64,000 bases of DNA. Origin: Dipteris shenzhenensis (lineage: Eukaryota; Polypodiophyta; Polypodiopsida; Gleicheniales). Below, piece after piece: positions 22,032 to 32,480 of this stretch (positions within the stretch are counted from its first letter, which is position 1; each line of letters begins with the position of its first letter). The stretch is from assembly GCA_047967505.1 (NCBI GenBank), contig CM106539.1; one strand, written 5' to 3'. A program made the position numbers and the translations under genes. The notes under the pieces are model-generated. The model made no database searches and was not told the DNA's origin. It worked only from the letters and a program-made list of their open reading frames with translations.

Positions 22032-22145
22032 ATGCTTCCCCTGCACCAGCAGCCTCACCACAAAAAGCTCCAACTCTACATCCCATCATCCTCTTCTTCC
22101 CTACGAACTCCCTTTTCACCTTCACCCAGCTCCCCATCGCCATAG
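22032..22145 (+). promoter_or_regulatory. Possible upstream ORF in GRF leader (37 codons)
   Basis: ATG at 22,032 runs to TAG at 22,143-22,145, entirely upstream of the GRF start codon at 22,184. It matters only if transcription begins upstream of 22,032, which the sequence does not prove. The peptide is Ser/Pro-rich without a motif. Confidence 0.3.
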
Positions 22146-22170
22146 CTCTCTTTCTCACCCCCCACCCCGC

Positions 22171-22203
22171 ATGCCCTCCCAACATGGACTTCTCCCACCA
22201 TAG
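22171..22203 (+). promoter_or_regulatory. Possible upstream ORF overlapping the GRF start
   Basis: ATG at 22,171 opens a 10-codon frame that ends at TAG 22,201-22,203, overlapping the GRF ATG (22,184) in a different frame. It would be met first by a scanning ribosome. Confidence 0.4.
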
Positions 22204-25200
22204 CTCCATCGGCCTCTCCTTCAATGACCGCCCCCTCTCCTCCCTCTCCTCCCCCGACCACTCCGACAATCCCACCTCCCGTTCCTCCTTCTCCTCCGAC
22301 TTCGAACCCCGCGATGATCGCCTCCCTGGCCCCTTCAAACTCGCCCGCACCGACTCCTTCTCCCGACATCCCGACCTCAAAATGCACATCGCTAGCAACG
22401 GGACCCTCGGATCGCTCGTCCGCAGCAATTCTATGCAGCTCTCCGACGGCCGCCAGCTCGGGTGCTCGCCCACCAATTCCAGTGCCTCGGACGGCGCTCT
22501 CCTGGGGTCGGAGCCCCGCTTGATGAGGAACGATTCCTCCTTGTCTTACCCTGGAAGTGGCACCGCTCCTCGACTCATGTCGTACCACCAGCAGGCATTT
22601 CCGTTCAGGTCTTCAGGTACTGGGCTGCGAAACATTCTCTTTGGTGTCAAGGGGCTGGAGTGCTACCGGGGACGCGCATAGTGTTAGATCAAATCCAAAC
22701 CCTTAATTTTCATGTTTCGCCGTCTACAAGCTTGGATGAACCATCTGCAAAGCGAGCAATGGGAGCTGCAAGGTAGGTCGCTGGGGTTTAGGGTATGATG
22801 TTCTTGCCGGGGAAAGGTGGCATCGTAGTCTTTGAAGGGTCACCGAGCTCAGATCTCCACGCACGTAACCTGGCGTTGCATTCTTTTCAAGGTCACTGTT
22901 CCTGTAGCTTCTGAGCTAGGGCTAAAGGCACCAGATAGTCAAATGACACGGTGAGACCTGAGCGCGACCTCCTCTGTGCAACAATATATGCGGCAAGGTA
23001 TCGAGTTGGTCATGATAACACATCGTAGGAGGGAGCAGCGACTGTTGCAGGGAGAAGCTATGGAGTACTGTTGTTGGCTTAGGCGCCTGTTTGATAGTAG
23101 AAGCTAAGGAGCATGATGGCTTTTACTATGGGCGAAGGAGCGATGGTGAGGAAAAGCTCAAGCTGCATGGACAATTCAACGTGGAAGGAGATATATTCTT
23201 GCATTCGGGGTTGTAGTGTGCTTGAAAATAGAGTGAGGACGAGCTGCGAGTGCACTGTTTTGACTTGAGCGGTAGACCTAGAATTTGGACACGAGCGAGT
23301 GAAGTTTTTGTGTGCGAGCTTGCAGGAGGGTTGCCGATGTCGATGAGCAGGGAGATGGCGAATCATCTGGGCATGCACGACGGCGAGCGGGGAGCTGAGC
23401 CTGTTGTGTTCACGTCAAACCAATTGCGAGAGCTGCAGTACCATGCGCTGATCTTCAAGCACTTGGTGAGCGGCGTCAACGTCCCTCCGGAGCTCGTGCA
23501 GCCCATCCGCAGCAGCGTAGCTGCATTGGCAGGGTCTCACCATCTCGCAGCAAGCAGTGAGTGCGGTCCAGATTTCTGTCGTTGTGTGTTTGACGTCCAG
23601 CTCACGACCTGGTTTCAGTGATTTCCGTCGTTGGTGTACGTCTGCGGTGTTAATTCCGTCGTCGCTGCGAGCTGGCTTCTAATTTGCAACGATTTCTGTC
23701 AACCGTTTCCTGTCGACGTTTGAGTGATCGTTCGTCCCGAGCTCATGAAGTTGCTTTTCTCGTCGTCGGAACTTGCAGTTGGCTGGGGAAATTATCACCT
23801 TGGCTACGCCAATGCAACCGATCCGGAGCCCGGACGGTGCCGACGGACCGACGGAAAGAAGTGGCGTTGCTCCCGAGACGTAGTCCCTGATCAGAAGTAT
23901 TGCGAACGCCACATAAATCGAGGCAGAAATCGTCGCAAAGCTGCCGAGAATCAAACCACATCGTCTCCTCAGCCCGGTGGCGGAGCTGCAAATTCCACCT
24001 CCAGCAGCGGAGCATCGTCCGTAAGCCTAGCCGCCGCAAAAGCAGCTACCACAACGACTTCTGCAGCTGCAAGCAGTCTCCGTCCTTCCAATATGGCTCT
24101 TAATGTTCAACAGCAAAGGCCGTCGACCTGCGGCCTAGATTTCAAAAGCTATTCTGCCACCACTTCACCCAACTGCAACGGTGGATTGTCCATCGGTTCA
24201 TCCATTCCTGCGAGTCAATTTCATCTTCCACTCCAATCATGCGGAGGGACTGCTGGGCTGTCCGCCAAAGATTTCCGGTAGGCCTCGGATGCTATTTTTC
24301 TGCAACTCTCACCATAGCTCTCGGTGAATTGAAGCTTATCCTCGTGTTGCAGCTACTCCAACGATTTCAAGTTTATCCAATCTTCATTCGAGTTTTGCAG
24401 CTCCTTGAACGATTTCGGCATGCATGTCGTTGCAACCCTCCGCAGCTCTCTCGAGGGTTTTGACGTCGCCAAAGTCTAATCTTCGTTGTGCGTTTTCCAG
24501 CTACTTGAACGGGGATCTGACTCAAGAACAAATCTTCTTCTCTGAAGCCTCCGGAAGCATACGTACTCCTGGACTTGGTCAAGAGTCGCAATCCATAAGT
24601 GGGTTATCCGTGCTCTCTTCTGCCAACAACGCCTGGCGCTCCATGCAGCAGCAATCTAGGGTACCTTCGCCACTGCAGTCTGAGGCTAACCGCAGCTCGT
24701 CTACAGTGGCACAGCACAATTCCCATCATCTGAGAAGCATGCTCGGCCAGGACTCCATGTCCATGCTCGGCCAAGACACAGTAAACCTGCCATCCCTCCA
24801 GCAGCAGCACCAGCAATCCCAGCACACCTTCCTGGGAGGCGGGTTCGGGGCGGTGGAGGCAGTGAACGTAGGCCGTGAATCGGAGGGGCAACCCCTTCGT
24901 CATTTCTTTGACGATTTTTCGCGGACAAAAGATCCCTGGTCGGACGTGGAGGAGGACAGGTCGAACCGCAGCTCGTCGACCACTCAGTTGTCCATCTCGC
25001 TGCCCATGACTTCCTCGGATTTCACATCAGCGAATGCGAGCTCTCCTCGTGGCAAGTTAACACTTTCCCCCTTAAAGCTCTCTATGTCTAGGGCTGGCGA
25101 TGATGATCCCCTGGGTGTGGATGCTACCCAGATGGGCCTCGGGGTGGGCATGGGTCTGGGGATGGATGAAGACCGGCATCGGCAAGCCAGTTGGATTCCC

Positions 25201-25503
25201 ATCACATGGGAGCCCTCGGTAGGGGGACCTCTTGCCGAAGTTCTGCAATCAAGCACCCCTCGGGGGGGTGGCAAGAGCTCGGGGCTGAATTTGATGACTG
25301 AAGGATGGGAGAACAGCCCTCGAGACAGTCCACGAATGGCTTCACCAACAGGTGTATTACAAACTGCAACGTTTGGCTCTTTCTCCGACACTAGTACTGT
25401 GAGCAGTCCTCGAGCAGGCAAAGTTGATCAGGCAGGGCTTCCCGATCACATGATCCGGAGTTCTGAGTCCGTTACTCACTCCATCGAGCCTGCTGCTTGT
25501 TGA
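22184..25503 (+). CDS. GRF: Growth-regulating factor (QLQ-WRC transcription factor), 4 exons
   Basis: Inferred exons are 22184-22616, 23326-23556, 23779-24277 and 24501-25503. All three introns (709, 222, 223 bp) are GT-AG and their phases (1, 1, 2) match, giving 721 residues plus TGA. Exon 1 encodes a Ser-rich N-terminus. Exon 2 holds QLQ (about 173-203), which binds GIF coactivators in this family. Exon 3 holds WRC (about 236-279) with the zinc ligands C242-x9-C252-x10-C263-x2-H266 and a basic tail for nuclear import and DNA binding. Exon 4 has FFD (PLRHFFDDF, 519-527), TQL (about 549) and GGPL (WEPSVGGPL, about 629-632). Odd points: the QLQ consensus position normally Gln reads His184; no miR396-like site is visible after the WRC; and 721 residues is long for the family. 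The start is the first in-frame ATG. Exon borders are by inspection, without transcripts. Confidence 0.93.
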
Positions 25504-26535
25504 ATCAAATATATGCAAATATGAGACCCTAGCTGAAACACCTCACGACATAGAAGTCTTCGTTCTGATATTGAGCTAGCTGAAACACTCCAACTTTCCA
25601 AGCCATTTGCAGTTTAGTTACAGTCGAGAGTGGGGTGGGAGAGCGTTGTAGACATGAGCTCAAACAGCTTTCCCAGCTACCCAGCCGTGTTAGCTGTTCT
25701 CGAGTCCTTTGTATGCCTATTAATAGTACCAGTATACGTATTGCTGCATCTCAATCTCTCGCCGAAGAGTTAGTTTGCTTGTGTTTTTCATTATTCTTGT
25801 TCCCGTAGTTCCTCCTTCCAATGCATTATATATTCATTGTGTTGCAGATAGGGGATCAGTTGCTGGCAGAGAGTCGGGTACTGGAGGGGGGGCAGGTGAA
25901 ACAACGAAAGACCTGATCAATTGAGTGGGCTCATTGGCAAGGTATGCAGGCGGAGGGATCGAGTGACTCGTGAGTGCATTTCTTTAGTTTACTCTCAGTG
26001 AGCAGCTCAACTTATAGCCGTAAAATTGTCACCTTCAAGCCGGCATCTATAATATAGCCTTTAGCATTAGGCTCATTTATGCTTAGCTTAACAAATCGGC
26101 GGTTTCATAGTTCTGTCCCTCCGCGTAGCCCATGTACACTACCGTTAAGACCAGTGACACAGTGTTCCACCATCTATCCAATTCTGTATACAAGGCTCCC
26201 TGGCCGCGATTAATCGTACTAGAAAATTTCTGTCTCGCCCAGTCGAGCGATTTTGGTTTACAATTTAGTTATTTATTCTGTATTTCGATCAGCAACAACT
26301 TCAAGATACATGTCCTTATAGCAGATCTGAGAGGATATCTGGTTCAGGCCACATTCTGTAAAAAATTCTCCGTTTCTCTTATCGAGCGGCGCTGTAATTC
26401 ACACTTTGTTTCCTGTTCCAAATCTCAATACAAGCTGTGAAACCTTTTCAGATTGCCTTCTGGTTAAGCGTTAAAACTTAAAAGCATTTTTAGATTGCAT
26501 GCCATGTGGTTTTACTATGTCTTCAGACGACTTCA
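25504..26535 (+). other. GRF 3' region, no further gene
   Basis: Likely holds the 3' untranslated region, but I could not place a convincing poly(A) signal. A pyrimidine-rich stretch ending TTGTGTTGCAG at about 25,849 resembles a splice acceptor, so a 3'-UTR intron is possible. Short open frames here show no domain. Confidence 0.4.
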
Positions 26536-27136
26536 TAAATAGGGCGAGAGCTGCAAGAATTTCAATTATTTACGAGTAGAAGGTTCGATTTGAATTGTTT
26601 CTAGGGTTGACAAAATTTCCTACATGCGTTTGTAAGGTTACAGACAGTGTTTCTTTCTTTTTTTCCGTTTTTTGGTGGGTGGGGTAAAGTGGGCACATGC
26701 ATACTACACGCGTGGCACACGCCTGACCTTAATACTAAATGTGGTTCATAATACTTCAGAGATTTGCATCTTAGATCTATTATAATTTAAAGGCCACGAA
26801 AGATCAGTTTGCTAAGGAATCAATCAAGTAAATAGGGCGCAGTGACAGATGCAAGAAGTTCAATTATTTTCGAGTAGAAGGTTCGATTTGAATTGTTTCT
26901 AGGGTCGACAAATTTTCCTACATGCGTTTGTAAGGTTACAGACATTGTTTCTTTCTTTTTTTTCGTTTTTTGTTGGGTGGGGTAAAATGGGCACATGCAT
27001 ATTACATGCCCGGCACACACCCCACCTTGGGGAAGGGCAATACTAAATGTTGTTCATAATACTTCACAGATTTGCATCTTAGATCCATTATAATTCCAAG
27101 GCCAAGAAAGATCAGTTTGCTAAGGAATCAATCAAG
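26536..27136 (+). repeat. Tandem duplication of about 300 bp (two copies)
   Basis: 26,536-26,828 and 26,829-27,136 are head-to-tail copies, both starting TAAATAGGGCG and ending GGAATCAATCAAG. They are roughly 90 percent similar, with a 15-bp insertion (around CCTTGGGGAAGGGC) in the second. Not coding. Confidence 0.9.
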
Positions 27137-28029
27137 ATATGCTTCACTGTATCAACTTCGGTCAATTAGACATTGTGCACTTGGGTTCTGAAGGGTAAGG
27201 GGAAACAAAGCTCTAGTTGCACAAAGAGCTTAATTTTTTGACTTGAATGTGGATATTATTCTATGTATGGAAGGAGGTAATATGCCTACTAAAGACTAAG
27301 TCTTATAAAGTAATAGTGTATCAACTCTTGGCTCCCACTTGTAGTAAAGTGAAAGGCAATTGTGGGCTAGCTAAGTTCAATTATCAACTTTCCTAATCTA
27401 GCTTGCAGTTGTTTCACTTGCATACAAAAACCTCGACGATAAACAACTGTCTTTTACCTGACAAGCCTTACAATCAACACCCAATTGTACTTAAATGTGT
27501 AAAATGAAACAACAGATAATTAAAACAAGCAAAGTGCAACACAAAAGAAAAACAAAGGAGGCACTTCACTCAAAAGACTATGAGATCTTTTTACACAGCT
27601 TTGAGCACCATAGTGCCTCATGATAGTGCTACCAAAAAGGAAATCTAGATTCTATAATATTGGGGGACCCGAGTACTAAGACTACCTAACACTTGTTGAA
27701 GATATAAAACCCTCAAAACACAAACTCCTAATAAGACTTAAACACCCCAAAAAGAGTAAACTCCTAAACCTATAGTTGTCCATTGAACCACTTTATTCAC
27801 CCAATAGACAACTTGAAACACTTGAACTCCTAAACTTTGGTTGTTTGGTGAACTACAACACTTTATCGAATTGATAGCTTGGCTACAATGCTACACATCC
27901 ACTAACCAAGTAGGCCCAATAATTTGAATTATCCAATGCTTCCACCTAATAAACGGCCCATCCAATCACACAAGTGTGATGATGAGTCCATTTAGTGAAG
28001 AAATAACCTATCATTTGTTAAATAGGCGA
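27137..28029. other. Intergenic, nothing recognised
   Basis: AT-rich stretch without a frame or repeat I can assign. It may include the eroded 3' end of the minus-strand copia that becomes recognisable at about 28,250. Confidence 0.3.
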
Positions 28030-29860
28030 TATTGAAGCTTCACCCATCCTTCAAGTGCAACTTGTCAGATGAAATGAAATATTGTTTCGAAATGTTTGGT
28101 GCACTTATCGTAGTTGCCATCTCTTGCCATGCATATTGCTCCTCGATTGTCAACATGTAGTAAAATAGAATCTTTTGTGATCAACCTGATCTTGTGAATG
28201 AGCCTTTTGAGTTGAATGGCCTCTTTGGAAACATGACTTAAGCACAATATACTCTACTTTTGTACTAGACAGTGCTGCACATTCTTGACACTACAAAGAC
28301 CAACTGTCCACCACCATCACCTCACCACCACTGGCCATGTAATTATACCTTCTGTTCTTAGAGTACCTTTGACACACCTAAGATGTTGCTTTAATAAAAC
28401 CACATGTGCCATACATGGAGAACTATCATTCTACTTAAATTGCAAACACTAAAGTCTAGATTAGGTCAAGTACTTAGCATGGCATCTATCAAAGCTCCTA
28501 ACATTTCTCTATAGGGGAATGCATTGTCTGGAAAAATATTGTTAGTGCCTTTAGGCATACTTTCCATAGGTAGATACAACTTTGCATTCTAAACATCCCC
28601 ATTTTTCTAACAAAGTGTCAAATATTTCTCTTGTGAAGATGTACTTCACTTCTATCTATTGCAGACCATTCTATTTGAATACGTGAAAAACTGTGTGCAT
28701 TCACTAAGTCCTTCATTCAATCTTTTGTTCAATGTCATTTTGCTCCTTTCTAATAGAGTGAGATTTGAACTGGCTATCAATAGAGTGAGATCTGCACTTG
28801 CTATCAATAAATTGTCAACATTATTACACAGTTACTAGAATGATCCTTTTCTTAGTATGTCTAAAATACACCTGGTAAGTTCATCTTTTAAAAAGAAATT
28901 GTCTATCTCTTTATACTAGGTCCAAGAAGACTATTTCAACCCATAAATAGCCTTTCTCAATTAGCATGCTAGCTTCTCCTTACCTCTCACAATAAAATCT
29001 TTAGGCTGCTATGCATACACATATTCATTTAGCTCTTCATGTAAAGATGTAGTAGTGACATCCATATGATGTACAATCCACTAATGTGAAATTGCTAAAG
29101 CCAGTAGAATCTTGTTTGATGTAAGCTGAGCAACTAGTGCATATGTTTCATAATAGTCCACTTCTTCATGCTGGATCGACCTCTAAGAGCAATGAGCCTC
29201 ACCTTGTATAAGACAATCTTTCCTTTGTATCATGTTTTGATCTTGAATAACCATTTACATTGCATGACATGGTAGAAAAACATGGTATCATTAGCTCATA
29301 GACCTTATCTCTGCTTTCATTGCACCAACCCACTCATTAGCATGCTTAGGATCTTAAAGCTTTGGTTATAGCCCGTTATGCGCCATCATCCACAAATAGT
29401 CCATGATCATGGCTTCCAAATAAGCATCGATCTTTGTTTACTAGTCTATTCATCATTATTGGGTGTTGCATAATGCAACAATGGCAAATCATGGTCATCA
29501 TGGTCTTGAATTTGATTTTTGAAGAATAGACATGGCAATGCAATATCATTTACAGCATCTCTTAGACTTGTTTCAGTAGAAAATTGTGACATGGGGGCCA
29601 CAAGAAGCTCTGAGTAGTCTCCATCAAATGGTTTTCCTGCATCACTCTTACTTTCCTTTGGACCAAGCATTTCTTCTTCTACACAATTCACATCGTGACT
29701 ATGCACTATGTTCTTTGTTTCATGGCAATACAAATGATATGACTTAGAAGAGTACGAGTAACCTATCATGAGGCATTGTGTACACAATTCGAATCAATAT
29801 TGAGTGCCCTTTCTTCTCTTATATGAACCAAGGCTTAGGATCCAAAAGTCCACAAATGGG
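28030..29860 (-). pseudogene. Heavily decayed copia pol, minus strand
   Basis: Two islands are readable. At 28,247-28,065 an RNase H C-terminal piece (SHVSKEAIQLKRLI, LHVDNRGAICMARDGN, KHFETIFHFI). At 29,787-29,446 the integrase-RT linker (GYSYSSKSYHLYCHETKNIV, HSHDVNCVEEE). The stretch between has the right length for RT but is broken by many stops. No LTR or PBS belonging to it could be placed, and it differs from the other copia families here. Confidence 0.65.
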
Positions 29861-29866
29861 ACGCAT

Positions 29867-30760
29867 TGTTGGAAAGGCCACCTCCCAATCTGTAAGCCCC
29901 ATATGAGGAGAGCGGGGGGGGGGGGGGGGGGGGGGGGGGGGTTGAACCTAAATTTTGAGAGATGGCCACATGGGCAAGATCATGGCTGCCATGGGGACAT
30001 GGTTCAGATAAAGAAAAGGGTGAACAAGGGGCTGCCACATGCACATCAACAAGGCTTCATGAGGGCATCACAATCAAAAGAGAAGTACCTGGAGCCATCT
30101 GGGAGCATGGATCAACACTATGGATAAGGCGATTGGAAGAGGCAAGTCCAAGACTTGGAGCTCCAGAGGTAGGAAAAGTGGCGTCTGCATGTGCACAACA
30201 ATAGGCAGCATGCCAAGGCATAACCAAGGCCTGGGGCATGGGCCACGAGGTGATTTGGATGGCGACACATGGTGGGCCCTTCTGGGTGGTAGGCACCTTA
30301 TTGGCGAGATGAATGGTGAGGACTATGGGCATGCTAATGGCCTGCAAAACAAGCCCTAGAAGGTGGCAGGGGTAGGCAACATCATGGGTTGGAGATGGGT
30401 TGGCTAGTACAAGGCTATCGGTTGGGCTCATCCAACGGGCTCAGCCAACTAGGCTTGGGTTGGGTAGACCATAGGGTTGGGACCATACGTTGAAGTATGG
30501 GTGAAAGGTCCTAGTTTTGTGCACCCATGGATTAATTGGGGAAGGGCCAAAAAGTCAGCCAAAATGGCCCCGATTGGGTGGTCAAAAATTTTCCCCTATA
30601 AAAGGAGCCCTTTGGGTGGTCATAACATCATCCAATAGATCAAGCAGAGGAGCAAAAGGAGCAGCACCTTTGGGCCTATATACAAGAGACAAAGGAGGAC
30701 CGGAGGTGCTACAAACTTAGCTCACTTGGGGTTGAAGCGTAGGCTATCTATGAGGGCAGA
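29867..30760 (+). repeat. LTR-like sequence with poly-G run
   Basis: It starts TGTTGGAAAGG and soon carries TGTAAGCCCCATATGAGGAG, the block shared by the two copia LTRs at 15.7 and 43.4 kb. A run of 28 G lies at 29,914-29,941. A TATA box (CTATAAAAGGAG) is at about 30,596. No PBS of the usual kind follows, so it may be a solo LTR, a remnant, or part of the region upstream of the LINE. The right border is uncertain. Confidence 0.4.
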
Positions 30761-30880
30761 ATGGTGCCAAAATATAGCTATCGATTTCCCCCAAAATTTG
30801 ACATCTCTCACTGTTGCATTCAAAATTTCACTTCTCATGTGCTAGTAAATTCGAAATACCCCTTAGAAGGAGGAAGAAAA

Positions 30881-32138
30881 ATGGCCTCCTCTAGTGATGG
30901 CGATCCAGATAAGGCTTCCCCCTCCAATGCTCCCAAAGGATCTTCTCCTCATTCCACTAGCCCCCATCCCATCAGTCTATTCCCTGTCAATCTTGAGTCT
31001 CGTCAGGGAGATATCACCACTGCTTTGGATACTGACATGCAAGAGCCAGTTCATGATAAGATTGACGTGCCACTACCAACCTTCACCTTCCATTTGGAAG
31101 AACGTGACATACTACAACTCCATAAAGGAGACAATGAGACGGACGTTCTTTGAAAACTTCTTGCGAAGTTGAAAACAAAACCACCCAGCAGTAGCGGTTA
31201 GAACAAGGACAACAATCTTTAAAGCCTCAGTTTGTCACCTTCGCTATGGCGCCCCCAAAGCACACGGGCCTGAAAGGAAACACCTTACCAGAGCTACCGA
31301 AAAGCACCTATGCTGGTATTTTCAGTGGAGGTGGTAGAAGCCGTTGATTCTGAAAAAATCTGCCTAGGAACAACTTACCTTACGAGCTAGGAGAATCTTC
31401 GGCGAACCCTCAACCACCATAGGTGTAGAGCCAACAAGGCTCCCTTCCTCCTCTGGTATAAACAGTCCAAATGCTTGAGAGCTTACAATCAAGGTTCACA
31501 ACAGGTTGCTTAATGAAACGACAAAGTGGCTTTGTTTGTGGAAAGTAGTATTCTATATTTGCGGTACAAGTCCACCAGCATTATTTCTTGAAGGATGGGT
31601 TCACAACTTTTGGTCTCACAAAGGCCTTATAGTTATGACCATATGTTTTCTCAGAAAAGCCCGATATGGACAGAGAAGTTGTTCAGAGAGGAACCTCGAC
31701 GATTAGGAATCAACCCTTCTTATTCTAGCTTTGGGAACCTTCGTTTAATCCAAACTCCCCCCCTCCCTCCAAAGCCCCTATCTGGGTTGAATTCCCTGAC
31801 CTCCCACTCTCCCTTTTTCCTCAAATTATGCACCTCTAGGTCAGTTCCTTAGAGTAGAAACGGAGAAGTTTATTAGTTCGAGAGGCAACCCCCAAGCCTT
31901 TGTCCTTATGGACCTACTTTGACCCCCCTAGTGCTATCCGGATCCTTGATGGAGATGGTGCAGAACTTATTCAAAAAGTTTTCTTAAAAAACATACCTCT
32001 TTATCGTTACCTTCTACTTCCCCTCCTCTGTTCTCATTAGGCTTAGAGGTCTCCTTGCTTTGTTCTCCAATCATCTTCTCTAGAAGGTATGTCCGCCGGT
32101 GGTTTAGTTGGGTCCTGAATTTTTTGTGAATCCTACAA
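30881..32138 (+). pseudogene. Probable 5' part of LINE (ORF1 region), interrupted
   Basis: The frame 30,881-31,153 begins with an ATG and encodes a Ser/Pro-rich acidic leader; broken frames continue to 32,138, where a minus-strand copia is inserted. I connect it to the LINE because the downstream half (35,519-37,280) encodes the LINE endonuclease on the same strand. No zinc knuckle was seen, so the ORF1 label is inferred from position. Confidence 0.45.
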
Positions 32139-32480
32139 TGTGAAGAGAGTGGGAGAGAAGGAAGGAGTCTCACTTGCAGCTTTCTCACATACACAATGGG
32201 GGAATATACACAAAGGTGGAGGCTGAAAACAGTTTTCCTCTTCTTAGTTGTGAAAGCCAAAAGAACTCTAAGTACAAAAGAATAGGTGAACTCTATTGTG
32301 GGTCTCAAACAAAACTCAGCTATCTAAGGTGGCATACTAACTGAGGAGTACATAAAGATAGCTGTCATCCAGCTATTATTCATGGGCAGTGTACCAACCA
32401 CATCTGCAGCTAACAAGTCGGTGACATAAATGCACAATAGTCACCCTAGCATATCACGAGTGGAGCTCGATATCTCAACA
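32139..32480 (-). repeat. 3' LTR of short copia
   Basis: Ends TGTGAAGAG and CTCAACA on the + strand. The adjoining CTCCCCCTCGAG is the reverse complement of a polypurine tract. Confidence 0.85.

Noticed and set aside
22030-22588. Minus-strand frames of 148 and 170 codons across GRF exon 1
   Set aside because: Antisense shadows of the Ser/Pro-rich GRF coding sequence.
29914-29941. G28 run as a sequencing gap artefact
   Set aside because: Cannot be decided from sequence alone; kept as an observation because adjoining bases fit an LTR of the G-rich type.
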